Assembly: GCA_029261855.1 (NCBI GenBank)
Contig: JAJDAN010000077.1
Coordinates: forward strand, 1 to 64,000
Direction: 5' to 3'
DNA from: Deltaproteobacteria bacterium
GTDB taxonomy: Bacteria > Myxococcota_A > UBA9160 > UBA4427
DNA: 64,000 nt
Positions within the stretch are counted from its first letter, which is position 1. Every line of letters begins with the position of its first letter. The notes under the pieces were generated by a model. The model ran no database searches. It was given only the letters and a program-made list of their open reading frames with translations, and had not been told where the DNA came from. Shown in pieces: positions 43,010-52,467 of the stretch. The position numbers and the translations under genes are program-made.

Positions 43010-44290
43010 TCAGGTGCGGCGGGCGATGTACCGGGCGTAGCCGTCTGCGATCTTCCGAAGTTCCGGGTCCTCCGCGAAGAGCGGCTCGAACTTCGCACGC
43101 GCCTTCTCTCGCTTGGCCGGGATGTACTCCGTTGGCCAGAAGCCTTCGTGCGGCTCGTAGTCCTTGAGTACGTTGCGGGCGACGGTCGCTTTGTGCACTT
43201 CGTCGACTCCGTCGGCGATCCCCATGGTGGGAGCGCCCGCATACATGGCCTGGATGGGCGTCAGGTTCGTCGTCCCCAGCGAACCGAGGATGTGGAGAGC
43301 GTTGAACGACACCTCTCGCAGCACCTTGGCCATCGTGTACTTGACGGCCGCAATGTCGGTACGGGTCTCCTGGGTGCTGGAGTTGTCGATCTTCCAGGCC
43401 GTCTCGAGCACGAAGAGTCTCAGCATTCGAATGGACGCGTAGGACTCGGCGATCTTCTCCTGGACCATCTGATGCTCGCCGATGATCTTGCCGTGCGATT
43501 CGCGGCTGAGAGCACGCTCGCACATCATGTCGAAGGCGAGCTTGCACTGGGCGATGGTGCGCATCGCGTGGTGGATGCGGCCGCCGCCCAGGCGACGCTG
43601 GGCGAGCACGCGGGCGCCGTCCTCCGGTCCGAGCAGGTGATCGCCGGGAACGACGACGTCCTTGTACTTGATGTGATTGTGGCTTCGCGGCTCCGGCATG
43701 ATCTCGACGCCGGGGGTATCGCGGGGCACGATGAACATGCCGTTGGTGCACATCACGAAGATGATGTCCGCCGCACGGCCGGCGCTCGTGAACCACTTCT
43801 CTCCGTTGATGACCCAGTCGTCTCCGACGCGCAGCGCGTGTGTCTTGAACATGCGCGGGTCCGAACCACCCTGGGGCTCGGTCATCGAGTATGCCGACCA
43901 TATCTCCTGGTTCAGCATCGGCACGAGCCAACGCTTCTTCTGCTCTTCGGTGCCGTAGGCAGCGAGCATCTCCATGTTGCCGGTGTCGGGAGCGGCGGCG
44001 CCGAAGATCTGCGGCGCCGATCCGTAGCGGCCGAGGACCTCGTTGAGGAGGCCGAGCTTCAACTGACCGTATCCCGGCCCGCCAAGATCCTTGTCGAGGA
44101 ACAGTGCCCAGAGCCCCTGCTCCTTGACCTGGTCCTGGAGCGGCTTCACGAGCGCCTTGATCCTGGGATCTTTCGACCGGACCGCGTAGGGGAAGATGAG
44201 GTCGAGGGGCTCTACCTCGTTGCGGCAGAATTCCGCGACCCAATCGAGCTTCTTCTGAAACTCGGGTTCGGTGCAAAAGTCCCATCCCAT
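43010..44290 (-). CDS. Acyl-CoA dehydrogenase (ACAD10/11-like)
   Basis: The product is 426 residues from ATG 44290 after GAAGGAG. The acyl-CoA dehydrogenase fold is complete: GLWALFLDKDLGGPGYGQ, YSMTEPQGGSDP (FAD/substrate loop), INGEKWFTSAG, and near the C-terminus PTMGIADGVDEVHKATVARNVLKDY, the ACAD10/11-like end. It oxidises a CoA ester at the alpha-beta position and passes electrons to ETF. It may be in a unit with the PhyH-type gene 132 bp upstream (same strand). Chain preference is unknown. Confidence 0.9.
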   Translation of the reverse strand: MGWDFCTEPEFQKKLDWVAEFCRNEVEPLDLIFPYAVRSKDPRIKALVKPLQDQVKEQGLWALFLDKDLGGPGYGQLKLGLLNEVLGRYGSAPQIFGAAAPDTGNMEMLAAYGTEEQKKRWLVPMLNQEIWSAYSMTEPQGGSDPRMFKTHALRVGDDWVINGEKWFTSAGRAADIIFVMCTNGMFIVPRDTPGVEIMPEPRSHNHIKYKDVVVPGDHLLGPEDGARVLAQRRLGGGRIHHAMRTIAQCKLAFDMMCERALSRESHGKIIGEHQMVQEKIAESYASIRMLRLFVLETAWKIDNSSTQETRTDIAAVKYTMAKVLREVSFNALHILGSLGTTNLTPIQAMYAGAPTMGIADGVDEVHKATVARNVLKDYEPHEGFWPTEYIPAKREKARAKFEPLFAEDPELRKIADGYARYIARRT

Positions 44291-44422
44291 CTGTGTTCTC
44301 CTTCGAGTCCATTCGGACTCCGGCGGCAAAAGTTCCTCGATCCTGGAAGGACGACTCTGGACGAAACGCCGCCCGCTGTCCAGCGGCCCCTGGCTTCCGG
44401 CTTCTGGCTGGGCCGAATCTGT

Positions 44423-45271
44423 CTAGCCGTCGTAGAAGGCCGGGTCGTGCAGACCGATTACGGTTCGCTCGCGCTTGCAGGTGGCTCGTGCCGCGGCCTC
44501 CTCCGATACCTGATTGGCTTCCGAGGTGGGCCTGAGCCTCTGGGCGATGTCTCGCCGTCCGTAGTGGACCTGAAGGAAGAAACGGCCGTGCTCGCCCTCC
44601 AGCGTCGGCATGCGGCGGTGCCACACGTCGGAGACGAACAGGATCACGTCGCCCGCGCGGCCGAGAGCGGGCTGACAACCTCGTCCCTCCCAGCGGAGCG
44701 ACTCGTCCTGGATCGAATCGAAGGGCGGGTGCTGGCCAGAGCGGTGCGATCCTGGAATCACCCCGGTCGGACCGTCCTCGAGGCGCGAATCCATCAACAA
44801 GAAGTGCGAGCCGATCGCGAAGACCGGGTAGGCGATTGCATCGGGCCATGGCACGCCCTCGGCGCGAGGGACATGCGGGCCGGCATCGATGTGCCAGATC
44901 TCGCCGCCGTGCGAGCCAGCCTGGCCGACAGGGTTGCGCCATGCCGTGTTCGCGATCACATGGCAGTCTTCGCCGAGCAGGGGTTCTATGACCGAGAGGA
45001 CCCGGGGGTTGGACACGGCCTTCTGGCACAAGGCGCTGCGGTTGAGCATCTCGTAGCGATACATGTCCTCTTCCGGCGTCGTCGCGCTCGCACGTCGATC
45101 GTCCGGTGGACTCTCGCCGAAGACCCGCTCGATGTCGCTCGCGAGCGCCTTTACCTCGTTCTGGGTCAACACTTGTGAGAGTCGGACGAAACCCTTCTCA
45201 TGAAGCGCCGCGGTCTCTTCGGGGACTTCGCCGCGAAGAGGTTCCAGGTAGCCGATCTTCCGCTTGATCAT
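44423..45271 (-). CDS. Phytanoyl-CoA dioxygenase (PhyH) family
   Basis: The product is 282 residues. The double-stranded beta-helix iron site is clear: WHIDAGPHVP (HxD), with the distal His in DVWHRRMP. Also FLLMDSRLEDGPTGVIPGSHRSGQ, as in PhyH relatives, with Arg near the end of the core (GRFFLQVHYGRRD). It should use Fe(II), O2 and 2-oxoglutarate to hydroxylate a lipid-like or CoA-bound substrate. The acyl-CoA dehydrogenase gene downstream could continue the same route; the link is inference. Confidence 0.85.
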   Translation of the reverse strand: MIKRKIGYLEPLRGEVPEETAALHEKGFVRLSQVLTQNEVKALASDIERVFGESPPDDRRASATTPEEDMYRYEMLNRSALCQKAVSNPRVLSVIEPLLGEDCHVIANTAWRNPVGQAGSHGGEIWHIDAGPHVPRAEGVPWPDAIAYPVFAIGSHFLLMDSRLEDGPTGVIPGSHRSGQHPPFDSIQDESLRWEGRGCQPALGRAGDVILFVSDVWHRRMPTLEGEHGRFFLQVHYGRRDIAQRLRPTSEANQVSEEAAARATCKRERTVIGLHDPAFYDG

Positions 45272-45347
45272 GTGCGTAGGCTAGCTTCTCGCGCGGACGC
45301 TGCGCCCGTCGACCTCTCCGTCCCGTAGAGCCCTTCTACCGTGGAGA

Positions 45348-47624
45348 CTACTTCCAGGACCACGGCCAGCGACTTCGCCAGTCGTCCTGGCCGGCAGGAA
45401 CGCAGGCGGGCTCCGCTAGCGACAGCCAGGCGCCGCGCCAGTCCAAGCGACAGTCCTGCGGGTGCTGAGAGCCTGGCTCGTCGTTCTGCCAATCCGCGCG
45501 CCGGCACTCGAGCTTCGATCCCTGCGAAGGAAGTCGTTCGCAGAACTGGGCGCGCGAGCAGCCTGCCTGATCGACGGCTTCAGCCTCGGGCGTGCCGGGG
45601 CACTCGTCGGTCGAATCTTCCTCGCCGTCCCGGTCCTCGTCCTCGAAGAAGCGTCTCTCGCTGCAGACGGCCAGCTCTTCGCTGCAGATCGACAGATCGA
45701 GCCCCAGCTGGCCCTTCTCGTTGTCGGGCTCGTCCGGGAAGGGGTCGCACGCATCGCCCAGGCCGTCTCCGTCTCGTTCGGACTGGTCGTTGGGAACGTC
45801 GGGGCAGTTGTCGAGGTCGTCGCGGTACCCGTCCCGGTCGGGGTCGACCGCGTGATTGCAGGCGTCGCCTTCGCCGTCGCGGTCCGTGTCGCGTTGCTCC
45901 GGGTTGGGCTCCCCCGGGCAGTTGTCGATGGCGTCCGACCACTCGTCGCCATCGAGATCTTCGGCGTCGTTGCAGGCGTCGCCCACGAAGTCGTCGTCGG
46001 TGTCCGCCTGGTCCGGATTGGCGACGTCGGGACAGTTGTCGCTCGGGTCCGGGATGCCGTCGTCGTCCACGTCCCCGTCCAGATCGACCCGCGCGTGGAT
46101 GATCGCCGTCGTGTTGTCTTCGAAGCTCACCTGGAAGACCACTTCGCCGTTCGCGTTGACCGGCCTCCGTCCAGGACCTCGCTCGGCATCGACGAGCATG
46201 TACCTGATCGTTCGTGGCTCTCCGTCGACCTCGAGCGTCAGCCCGGCGCGCGCAACCAGGATGGGCGTTCCCGCGCTGGGGACGAGATAGATGGCTCGCT
46301 GGCTGGCCGGCACGAAGCCTCCGCCGCTCAGCGGGCCGGATACGAGCGCGGTTCCGTCCTGGGCGAGCGCGAAGGACTCGACGCTGAAACCCACGTTGGG
46401 CGGCAGGTCCGGCGGGTTTCTCCCGGCGAAGACGAGGTCGATGCTTCGCGTGTTCGAATCCCAGCTGAATACGCCGGCTCCAAGCGTGCTGACCCCTGCG
46501 TAGAAGAGCACCTCGCCCGCCTCGTTGAGGGCTCCCTGATTCGCTGCGCTCCGGGTCACGACCACGGACGAGAGGTGGCCACTCGATGAGTCGCCCCAGT
46601 GGAAGCTGCGGCCCGGGACCGCAATCGGAACGATCTCCCCGTCCGGCTCGATCAGCCAGATGCCGTCGGACGCGGAGCCGCCTGCTTGGAACTCGGCCCA
46701 AACGACCACGCGCCGGTCGTCGTTCATCAGTACGAACGAGTCGAAGTCGCGGAACGTGGCACCGGTCGCGCCGGGAGCCGCCTGCCCGTCGACCACGCGC
46801 GGCGCGAGCAACCCGGCCTCGTTTGGCGCCCAGACCGCGTTTCGCGTCGTGGTCTCGGTCTGGAACGCGCCGCTGAACGCGAATTCGCCCAGGTTGTTGA
46901 AGCCGACATGGTTGTGGCCGTAGTCGCCGAACGCACCCAGCGTGGTCCCGGCTGGCAGGGCAGGCGCTCGGTCTCCCTCGCGAACGATCAGACTTGGTGG
47001 GCTGCCGGGCTCGGCGAGCCAGAGTGCGAGGCCGCGCCCCTCCGGGTAGATGCCGTTCTCGCGCAGGGCGGAAAGGAGACCGAGTTGACCGGCCTCGTTG
47101 AGGAACGGACCGCGCGGCGGAAGCAGGAACTCGGTTCCTGGCGCGGTGAGCGGCGGCTGACCTCCACCATAGATGTCGCGACGGTAGATGCCTGCTGCAT
47201 CCCGCCGGATGACACCCCACGCCCCGGGGTCCTCGACGCCAGCGCCGAGGAGCGGGCCGCGGAAGACGACCTCCCCGGTCCCGTTGACGAAGGGTTGCGT
47301 CATGCCGCCGAACCAGGCGTCCACGCGCCCGGGGACCGGGTCCTGCGCGCGTGCGAGCAGCGCAACCGGCTCCCCCGGGTGGCGCACCCAGATGCCGACA
47401 TTGTTCTCGCCGTCGACGTCGATGCCGACGAGATCGGCTTCGAAGACGACGCTTCCATCGTCCCCGATGGCCGGAGGGTCTCCGAGTCGCCGGAACAGGA
47501 CTCCATCCGGAGTGCCCGGTGCCTGAGTGCCCGAGAGCGCCAGCACCTCGTACTGGATGCTCGGGTCGGCGGCTGCAGTCAACGCAAGGGAGAACGTCAC
47601 GAGCACGATCAGCGAAGAGCGCAT
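45348..47624 (-). CDS. Secreted protein with beta-propeller-like half and thrombospondin type 3 repeats
   Basis: The product is 758 residues with a signal peptide ending in TAAA. The first 500 residues are repeats of the type INEAGQLGLLSAL / NNLGEFAFSGAF / NEAGEVLFYAGV, probably a propeller-like choice-of-anchor domain. From about 515 come calcium-binding TSP type 3 repeats (DDGIPDPSDNCPDVANPDQADTDDD, then similar units). The end has AQFC, a spaced Cys, RADWQNDEP and DCR, a Cys-containing module that I recall at the end of other delta-type TSP3 proteins in place of a PEP tail. It is probably a secreted surface protein; its role is unknown. Confidence 0.75.
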   Translation of the reverse strand: MRSSLIVLVTFSLALTAAADPSIQYEVLALSGTQAPGTPDGVLFRRLGDPPAIGDDGSVVFEADLVGIDVDGENNVGIWVRHPGEPVALLARAQDPVPGRVDAWFGGMTQPFVNGTGEVVFRGPLLGAGVEDPGAWGVIRRDAAGIYRRDIYGGGQPPLTAPGTEFLLPPRGPFLNEAGQLGLLSALRENGIYPEGRGLALWLAEPGSPPSLIVREGDRAPALPAGTTLGAFGDYGHNHVGFNNLGEFAFSGAFQTETTTRNAVWAPNEAGLLAPRVVDGQAAPGATGATFRDFDSFVLMNDDRRVVVWAEFQAGGSASDGIWLIEPDGEIVPIAVPGRSFHWGDSSSGHLSSVVVTRSAANQGALNEAGEVLFYAGVSTLGAGVFSWDSNTRSIDLVFAGRNPPDLPPNVGFSVESFALAQDGTALVSGPLSGGGFVPASQRAIYLVPSAGTPILVARAGLTLEVDGEPRTIRYMLVDAERGPGRRPVNANGEVVFQVSFEDNTTAIIHARVDLDGDVDDDGIPDPSDNCPDVANPDQADTDDDFVGDACNDAEDLDGDEWSDAIDNCPGEPNPEQRDTDRDGEGDACNHAVDPDRDGYRDDLDNCPDVPNDQSERDGDGLGDACDPFPDEPDNEKGQLGLDLSICSEELAVCSERRFFEDEDRDGEEDSTDECPGTPEAEAVDQAGCSRAQFCERLPSQGSKLECRRADWQNDEPGSQHPQDCRLDWRGAWLSLAEPACVPAGQDDWRSRWPWSWK

Positions 47625-47828
47625 CGCGCCAGCCTAGCTTGGGACCGACGTTCCCGCTCTCCGCGTGCATCCAATTCGTTAGGCGAGGTCTGGCGGGCGG
47701 GCTGCGATGACCCAAGTGAGAGTCTGCCTGGCATGGCATGGCACCGAGCGAGAGGGCAGGGTGCCGCTGGTGAATAGTAGTTGCGGAAGCCGTCCGCCGA
47801 GAAGGCTTTCCGCGGCGCGAGCACCCGC

Positions 47829-49388
47829 TCAGTCTCCCGCGAGCGAATCCCGCAACTGGAATCGTTTGATCTTGCCCGTTGCGGTCTTGGGAAGCTCGTC
47901 CACGACCTGGATGCGACGGGGCCGCTTGAAGGCAGCCATGAGGCTTCGACAGTGTGCTTCGAGTTCGGCGGGGTCTGGGGTTGCCCCGGCCGCTGCTACG
48001 ACGAAGGCGACCGTGATCTCGAGCCCCTGATCGTCGTGTTCGCCGACGACGGCTGCCTCCAGCACGTCGGGGTGCTCGATCAGGGCCGACTCCACCTCGG
48101 CCGGCGAAACCCAGATCCCGCCCGCCTTGATCATGTCGCTGTCGCGACCGAGGAAGGTCCAGGTGTCGTCTGCCGAACGGGTGTACACGTCCCCGGTCCG
48201 GACCCAGCCGTCGACGAACGCAGCGGCGGTCGCGTCCGGGCGTTCCCAGTATCCGGCGGCGGCAGACGGACCGCGCACATACAGATTGCCCGGCGTGTCG
48301 GGCTTCTCGATCGCCTTGCCTTCGTCGTCGCGGAGCTCTGCCATGTACCCCGGCACGAGCCAACCGCTCGACCCCGGCGCCTGGGCATCCAGCCGGTTCG
48401 AGATGAAGATGTGGAGCAGCTCCGTAGAGCCGATTCCGTCGAGCACCGGCTGGCCCGTCAGCTCGGCGAATCGGGTCTGGAGCTTCGCCGGCAGGGACTC
48501 GCCAGCGGTCACGGTTGCTCGCAGACTCGCGAATGTCGACGGGTCGGGAGCGGCGTCGAGCACCGCCGCGGTGAAGCCGGGGCTGGCGAAGAACAAGGTG
48601 GGGCGTTCTCGTTCGATCAGCTCGATCATCGACGCTGGCGTGGGCGGTCGAGGTTCGAGGATCGCAGTAGCTCCCACGGCGAAGGGGAAGGTCAGCGAGT
48701 TGCCGAGGCCGAACGCGAAGAAGAGCTTGGCCACGGAGAGGAAGCGGTCCGCTTCGGTGGTGCGCAGCACCCGGTCGGCATAGGTCTGCGCGGTCGACCT
48801 CAGACTTCCGTGCAGATGCACGACACCCTTGGGCATGCCGGTGGTGCCGCTGCTGTAGAGCCAGAACGCGGGAGTGGCTTCCGTGGTTTCCGCGACCGGC
48901 GCTTCCGATGCATCGAGGGAGTCATCCCACCCGTGGCAGCGGACGTTGCCGGCTCTGGACATCTCTATGGGCAACTCGCCGCGGTCTCCACTCACCACGA
49001 CATCGGTGACCCCGGGTGCTTCCGCCACGAGATCGTCGAGACCGGCGACGAAGGTGTCCGACACGACCAGGACCGCCGCGCCGCAGTCCGCGACGATCGG
49101 GCCGAGCTCCTTTCCGGTCAGCATCGTCGACAACGGCACCGGCACGAGCGCGGATCGCAGGGCGCCCAGGAAGAACGCCGGGAACGTCGGGTCGTCCTGC
49201 ACGACCATCGCTACGCGATCGCCGGGCGACAGCCCGAGGGCGCCGAGCAGGTTCTGAGCACGCCACAGCTCGACCTGAAGCTCGGCGTAGCGGACCGATG
49301 ATCCGCGGCACCGAACCGCTACGCGGTCACCGCGGCCCTCTTCCACATGGCGGTCGACGAGCCAGGCGCCGGCGTTGAAGCTGTCCAC
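47829..49388 (-). CDS. bclA: Benzoate-CoA ligase family AMP-forming enzyme
   Basis: About 519 residues from GTG 49388, 2 bp past the boxB stop (TGACCGTG). AMP-binding marks: YSSGTTGMPKGVVHLHG (P-loop), LDGIGSTELLHIFISN, GWVRTGDVYT and the late PKTATGKIKRFQLR with catalytic Lys. LFFAFGLGNSLTFPFAVGA is typical of the benzoate-CoA ligase group. In the box pathway this enzyme makes benzoyl-CoA from benzoate with ATP. Operon position after boxC and boxB supports the aromatic acid role; the exact acid (benzoate or a substituted one) is open. Confidence 0.88.
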   Translation of the reverse strand: MDSFNAGAWLVDRHVEEGRGDRVAVRCRGSSVRYAELQVELWRAQNLLGALGLSPGDRVAMVVQDDPTFPAFFLGALRSALVPVPLSTMLTGKELGPIVADCGAAVLVVSDTFVAGLDDLVAEAPGVTDVVVSGDRGELPIEMSRAGNVRCHGWDDSLDASEAPVAETTEATPAFWLYSSGTTGMPKGVVHLHGSLRSTAQTYADRVLRTTEADRFLSVAKLFFAFGLGNSLTFPFAVGATAILEPRPPTPASMIELIERERPTLFFASPGFTAAVLDAAPDPSTFASLRATVTAGESLPAKLQTRFAELTGQPVLDGIGSTELLHIFISNRLDAQAPGSSGWLVPGYMAELRDDEGKAIEKPDTPGNLYVRGPSAAAGYWERPDATAAAFVDGWVRTGDVYTRSADDTWTFLGRDSDMIKAGGIWVSPAEVESALIEHPDVLEAAVVGEHDDQGLEITVAFVVAAAGATPDPAELEAHCRSLMAAFKRPRRIQVVDELPKTATGKIKRFQLRDSLAGD

Positions 49389-49390
49389 GG

Positions 49391-50806
49391 TCAGATCTTT
49401 ACGTACTCGAACTCGACCGGCTGCCCGTGGATCCCGCGTGACGGCGCGGCGAGCCAGCCTGCGATCTTTCCCGGCTCGGTGACGCCCACCATCAGGCTTT
49501 GCACATGGTTGCGATCGGCTGAGGAGGGTAGCCAGTCGTCGACGTTGGCGTTCCACTCGGCGGGGTCGACGAGGCGACCGCCCGGACTGACGTGGTAGTC
49601 GCGGAATGCACCCACGGCGCGGTGGAATCCGACGGCAGGGAGGGTGAGGGTCACATCGATGCCGGACTCCGCGAGCGTCCGATTCCATCGGTCGACGCCC
49701 TTCTGGCAATCCTCGGCGTAGTCGTCCCGCAGCGTTTCGTTGAGGGCCGAGAGCTGGGTCACTTCTCGGGTGCCGATGCCCGCGCCGGTGACTTCCGGCA
49801 CGAGCCGGTGGTCGCTCTTCAGCAGGTGATCGTCGTTGCGTCGTTCTTCCTGGAAGCGCCCCTTGAGGCCCGCGGCGAAGTAGTTGGCGGCGTTGGTCGA
49901 CGTCTCGCTGCCGAAGAGATCGAGCGACACGGAATAGTGGAAGTTGATGTAGCGCTGGAGCAGATCGAGGTTGAAGCCGCCGTAGGGATGGATGTCGTCC
50001 GTATCGTGTTCGCGCATCAATTCGGCCGTGCGCTGAACGACGCGGTCGACACCCGAGGTCCCCACGAACATGTGATGCGCCTCTTCCTTGAGCATGAAGT
50101 CGCACGTGCGACTGAGCGGGTCGAACGCCGACTCGCGCAGCGACGCCAGCTGGTACTTCCCGTCACGATCCGTGAAGTACGTGAACATGAAGAACGACAA
50201 CCAGTCGGGCGTCTCCTCGTTGAATGCCCCGAGGATGCGCGGGTTGTCGCTGTCTCCCGAGTGCCGCTCGAGCATCTGGTCGGCCTCGTCGCGTCCGTCC
50301 CGCCCGAAGAAGCCATGAAGTAGGTACACCATGGCCCATAGATGACGTCCTTCCTCGACGTTCACCTGGAAGAGGTTGCGCAGGTCGTACAGCGAGGGCG
50401 CCGTGCCGCCGAGATGGCGCTGCTGTTCGACCGATGCCGGCTCGGTGTCACCCTGGACGACGAGCAGCCGCCGCAGCGCGGAACGGTACTCGCCGGGGAC
50501 CTCCTGCCATACGTCTTCGCCCTTGTGATCTCCGAACGCGATCTTGCGGTTCGGTTCCCGGTCGGCGAGGAAGATGCCCCACCTGTATTCCGGCATCGAC
50601 ACGTGGCCGAAGTTCGCCCACCCCCCCTGCCCCACGTCGATGGCGGTTCGCAGGTACACGGGGTTCGTTTTGAACGTCGACGGGCCAAGGTCCTCCCACC
50701 ATTGGACGAACTTCGGCTGCCACTGCTCGAGTGCACGCTGGAGGCGGCGATCGCTCGCCAGGTCGACGTTGTTCGGGATCTTCGCCGTGATGTCCACGGA
50801 AGCCAT
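49391..50806 (-). CDS. boxB: Benzoyl-CoA 2,3-epoxidase subunit B
   Basis: The product is 471 residues from ATG 50806 (GAGGAGGG upstream; 2 bp after the boxC stop). It matches BoxB throughout: DLGPSTFKTNPVYLRTAI, NFGHVSMPEYRWGIF, FQVNVEEGRHLWAMVYLLH (diiron Glu/His) and FMLKEEAHHMFVGTSGV (second set). BoxB is the diiron oxygenase that makes the 2,3-epoxide of benzoyl-CoA, with electrons from the BoxA reductase. BoxA is not in this window. The cluster boxC-boxB-ligase is a usual aerobic benzoate arrangement. Confidence 0.95.
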   Translation of the reverse strand: MASVDITAKIPNNVDLASDRRLQRALEQWQPKFVQWWEDLGPSTFKTNPVYLRTAIDVGQGGWANFGHVSMPEYRWGIFLADREPNRKIAFGDHKGEDVWQEVPGEYRSALRRLLVVQGDTEPASVEQQRHLGGTAPSLYDLRNLFQVNVEEGRHLWAMVYLLHGFFGRDGRDEADQMLERHSGDSDNPRILGAFNEETPDWLSFFMFTYFTDRDGKYQLASLRESAFDPLSRTCDFMLKEEAHHMFVGTSGVDRVVQRTAELMREHDTDDIHPYGGFNLDLLQRYINFHYSVSLDLFGSETSTNAANYFAAGLKGRFQEERRNDDHLLKSDHRLVPEVTGAGIGTREVTQLSALNETLRDDYAEDCQKGVDRWNRTLAESGIDVTLTLPAVGFHRAVGAFRDYHVSPGGRLVDPAEWNANVDDWLPSSADRNHVQSLMVGVTEPGKIAGWLAAPSRGIHGQPVEFEYVKI

Positions 50807-50808
50807 GG

Positions 50809-52467
50809 TCAGACCCTCCTCGGGTCGAATTCGGGACGCGTGCCGGTCCCGAAGCGTTGCAGCGCGCCCTCCGGCCCGACAGCGTTCGGTCGTTGGAAGA
50901 TCCAATTCTGCCACGCCGAGAGGCGCGAGAAGATCTTCGTCTCGAGTGTCTCGGGGCCGACGAACCGGCAGTTCGCCTCCATCCCCGTGAGCGCGTCGGG
51001 GGAGAAGCTGCCGCGCTCCTCGAGAGTGACCCTCAGCTCGTCGTCCCAGTCGAGGTCGTCGGGCGTGAACGTAACGAGCTCGGCTTCGGCGGCGTCGGCC
51101 GCGACCAGGGCCGATCCAACGGTGGCCAGTGCGGCGTCATGTGCATCATCGCGGCCCCAGAAGCGGGTCCGAAGCCGGGTGAGCCCGTTCGACATCGGGA
51201 GAGGGCCGACGTTCATCTCGGTCAACTGGATCGTCGCGGGCGCAGGGGGTTCGTCCTCATCCTCCCAGGTCCCAGCGAGCATGAAGCCGCGGTCGGCGGC
51301 GAGCACCAGCTCGGCCAGGACCCCGACCGCGCAGCTCCCGGGCTCGACCGTGGCGATGAGAGATCTTGCGGTGACGTCGAGTCGCCGTAGCGTCCGTGCC
51401 CAGAACAGGCGGATCTCGCGCACGAGCCAATCGTCTGCGTGATCCACTAGCACCTGTTCCGCAGCGAGCACTGCGGTGCTCTCGCCTTCGCTGCATAGCA
51501 GCCAGGTGCCGACGTCGGTCTCGTTGAATCGCAGATGCAGGATCGCGTCTTCCAGCTCCCGAGCGACCCGCAGGATCCACGCGTTGCTGCCAGCAGCCTG
51601 AAGCTCTTCGGGCGTGGTCGGCTGGGGACCCGCGGGCCCGACGACGGTGAGATTCGCGGTCGCGAGGTCGCGGTCGATGGTGACGCGAACGGAGGAATAG
51701 GTCAGCTCGTCGATACCCAGCTTGCGGTCGAGCGGTTCGAGGGTGATGCCGCCGCTGCTCGGCCGATCGGACTCTGCGGCTCGGGCCGCAGCCCGGCTGC
51801 CGATGAGTTCCGCGAACGAACTTGCGGGAGCGATGCGATCCACCAGGCCCCAGTCGACTGCCGTCTGGCCGCGGACTCCCTCGCTGCGGGTGGCGAACGC
51901 GTCGGCGAGATCTCGTCGCACCTTTCGCTTGTCGACGACCCGGGTGAGACCGCCGGTGCCGGGAAGAACAGCGAGTAGAGGGATCTCCGGCAACGAGACC
52001 GCGGAGGACTTGTCGTCGACGAGGAGGATCTCATCGCATGCCAGCGCGAGCTCGTAGCCGCCGCCGGCCGCGGTGCCGTTGACCGCTGCGATCCAGGTCT
52101 GCCTCGAGTTCGCAGTGGCGTCCTCGATGCCGTTGCGGGTCTCGTTGGTGAACTTGCAGAAGTTCACCTTGTGCTCGTGCGTCGCGCTGGCGAGCATCTG
52201 GATGTTCGCGCCTGCGCAGAAGATCTTGTCGAGGCCACCCGTGAGCACCACCACCCTCACCTCGGGGTGTTCGAAACGGAGCCGCTGGATCAGGTCGTAC
52301 AGCTCGATGTCGACGCCGAGATCGTAGGAGTTGGTCTTGAGTTCGTAGTCGTCGCGCAGGCCACCACCCGGGTCGACGCGCATCTGCACGGTGGCCACCG
52401 GTGCGTCGATGGCCAGCTGCCAGTGGCGGTAGCGCCCGGGATCGGTCCGAAAGTCGATGTCGCTCAT
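50809..52467 (-). CDS. boxC: Benzoyl-CoA-dihydrodiol lyase
   Basis: The product is 552 residues, the family's usual length. The crotonase-type first half has VVVLTGGLDKIFCAGANIQM and TAAGGGYELALACDEI, while the second half carries a further enoyl-CoA-hydratase-like fold (AVGVLAELVLAADRGFML). BoxC opens the epoxide ring with water and releases formate to give 3,4-dehydroadipyl-CoA semialdehyde. It is the first gene of the operon; the next gene starts 2 bp after its stop. Confidence 0.95.
   Translation of the reverse strand: MSDIDFRTDPGRYRHWQLAIDAPVATVQMRVDPGGGLRDDYELKTNSYDLGVDIELYDLIQRLRFEHPEVRVVVLTGGLDKIFCAGANIQMLASATHEHKVNFCKFTNETRNGIEDATANSRQTWIAAVNGTAAGGGYELALACDEILLVDDKSSAVSLPEIPLLAVLPGTGGLTRVVDKRKVRRDLADAFATRSEGVRGQTAVDWGLVDRIAPASSFAELIGSRAAARAAESDRPSSGGITLEPLDRKLGIDELTYSSVRVTIDRDLATANLTVVGPAGPQPTTPEELQAAGSNAWILRVARELEDAILHLRFNETDVGTWLLCSEGESTAVLAAEQVLVDHADDWLVREIRLFWARTLRRLDVTARSLIATVEPGSCAVGVLAELVLAADRGFMLAGTWEDEDEPPAPATIQLTEMNVGPLPMSNGLTRLRTRFWGRDDAHDAALATVGSALVAADAAEAELVTFTPDDLDWDDELRVTLEERGSFSPDALTGMEANCRFVGPETLETKIFSRLSAWQNWIFQRPNAVGPEGALQRFGTGTRPEFDPRRV

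Noticed and set aside
43148..45178. A 676-codon plus-strand frame opposite the acyl-CoA dehydrogenase and PhyH genes
   Set aside because: It spans two well-supported genes on the other strand and has no family features.
45580..48363. A 927-codon minus-strand frame across the TSP3 gene
   Set aside because: An Arg-rich shadow of the true gene in a shifted frame; the true frame has a signal peptide and TSP3 repeats.
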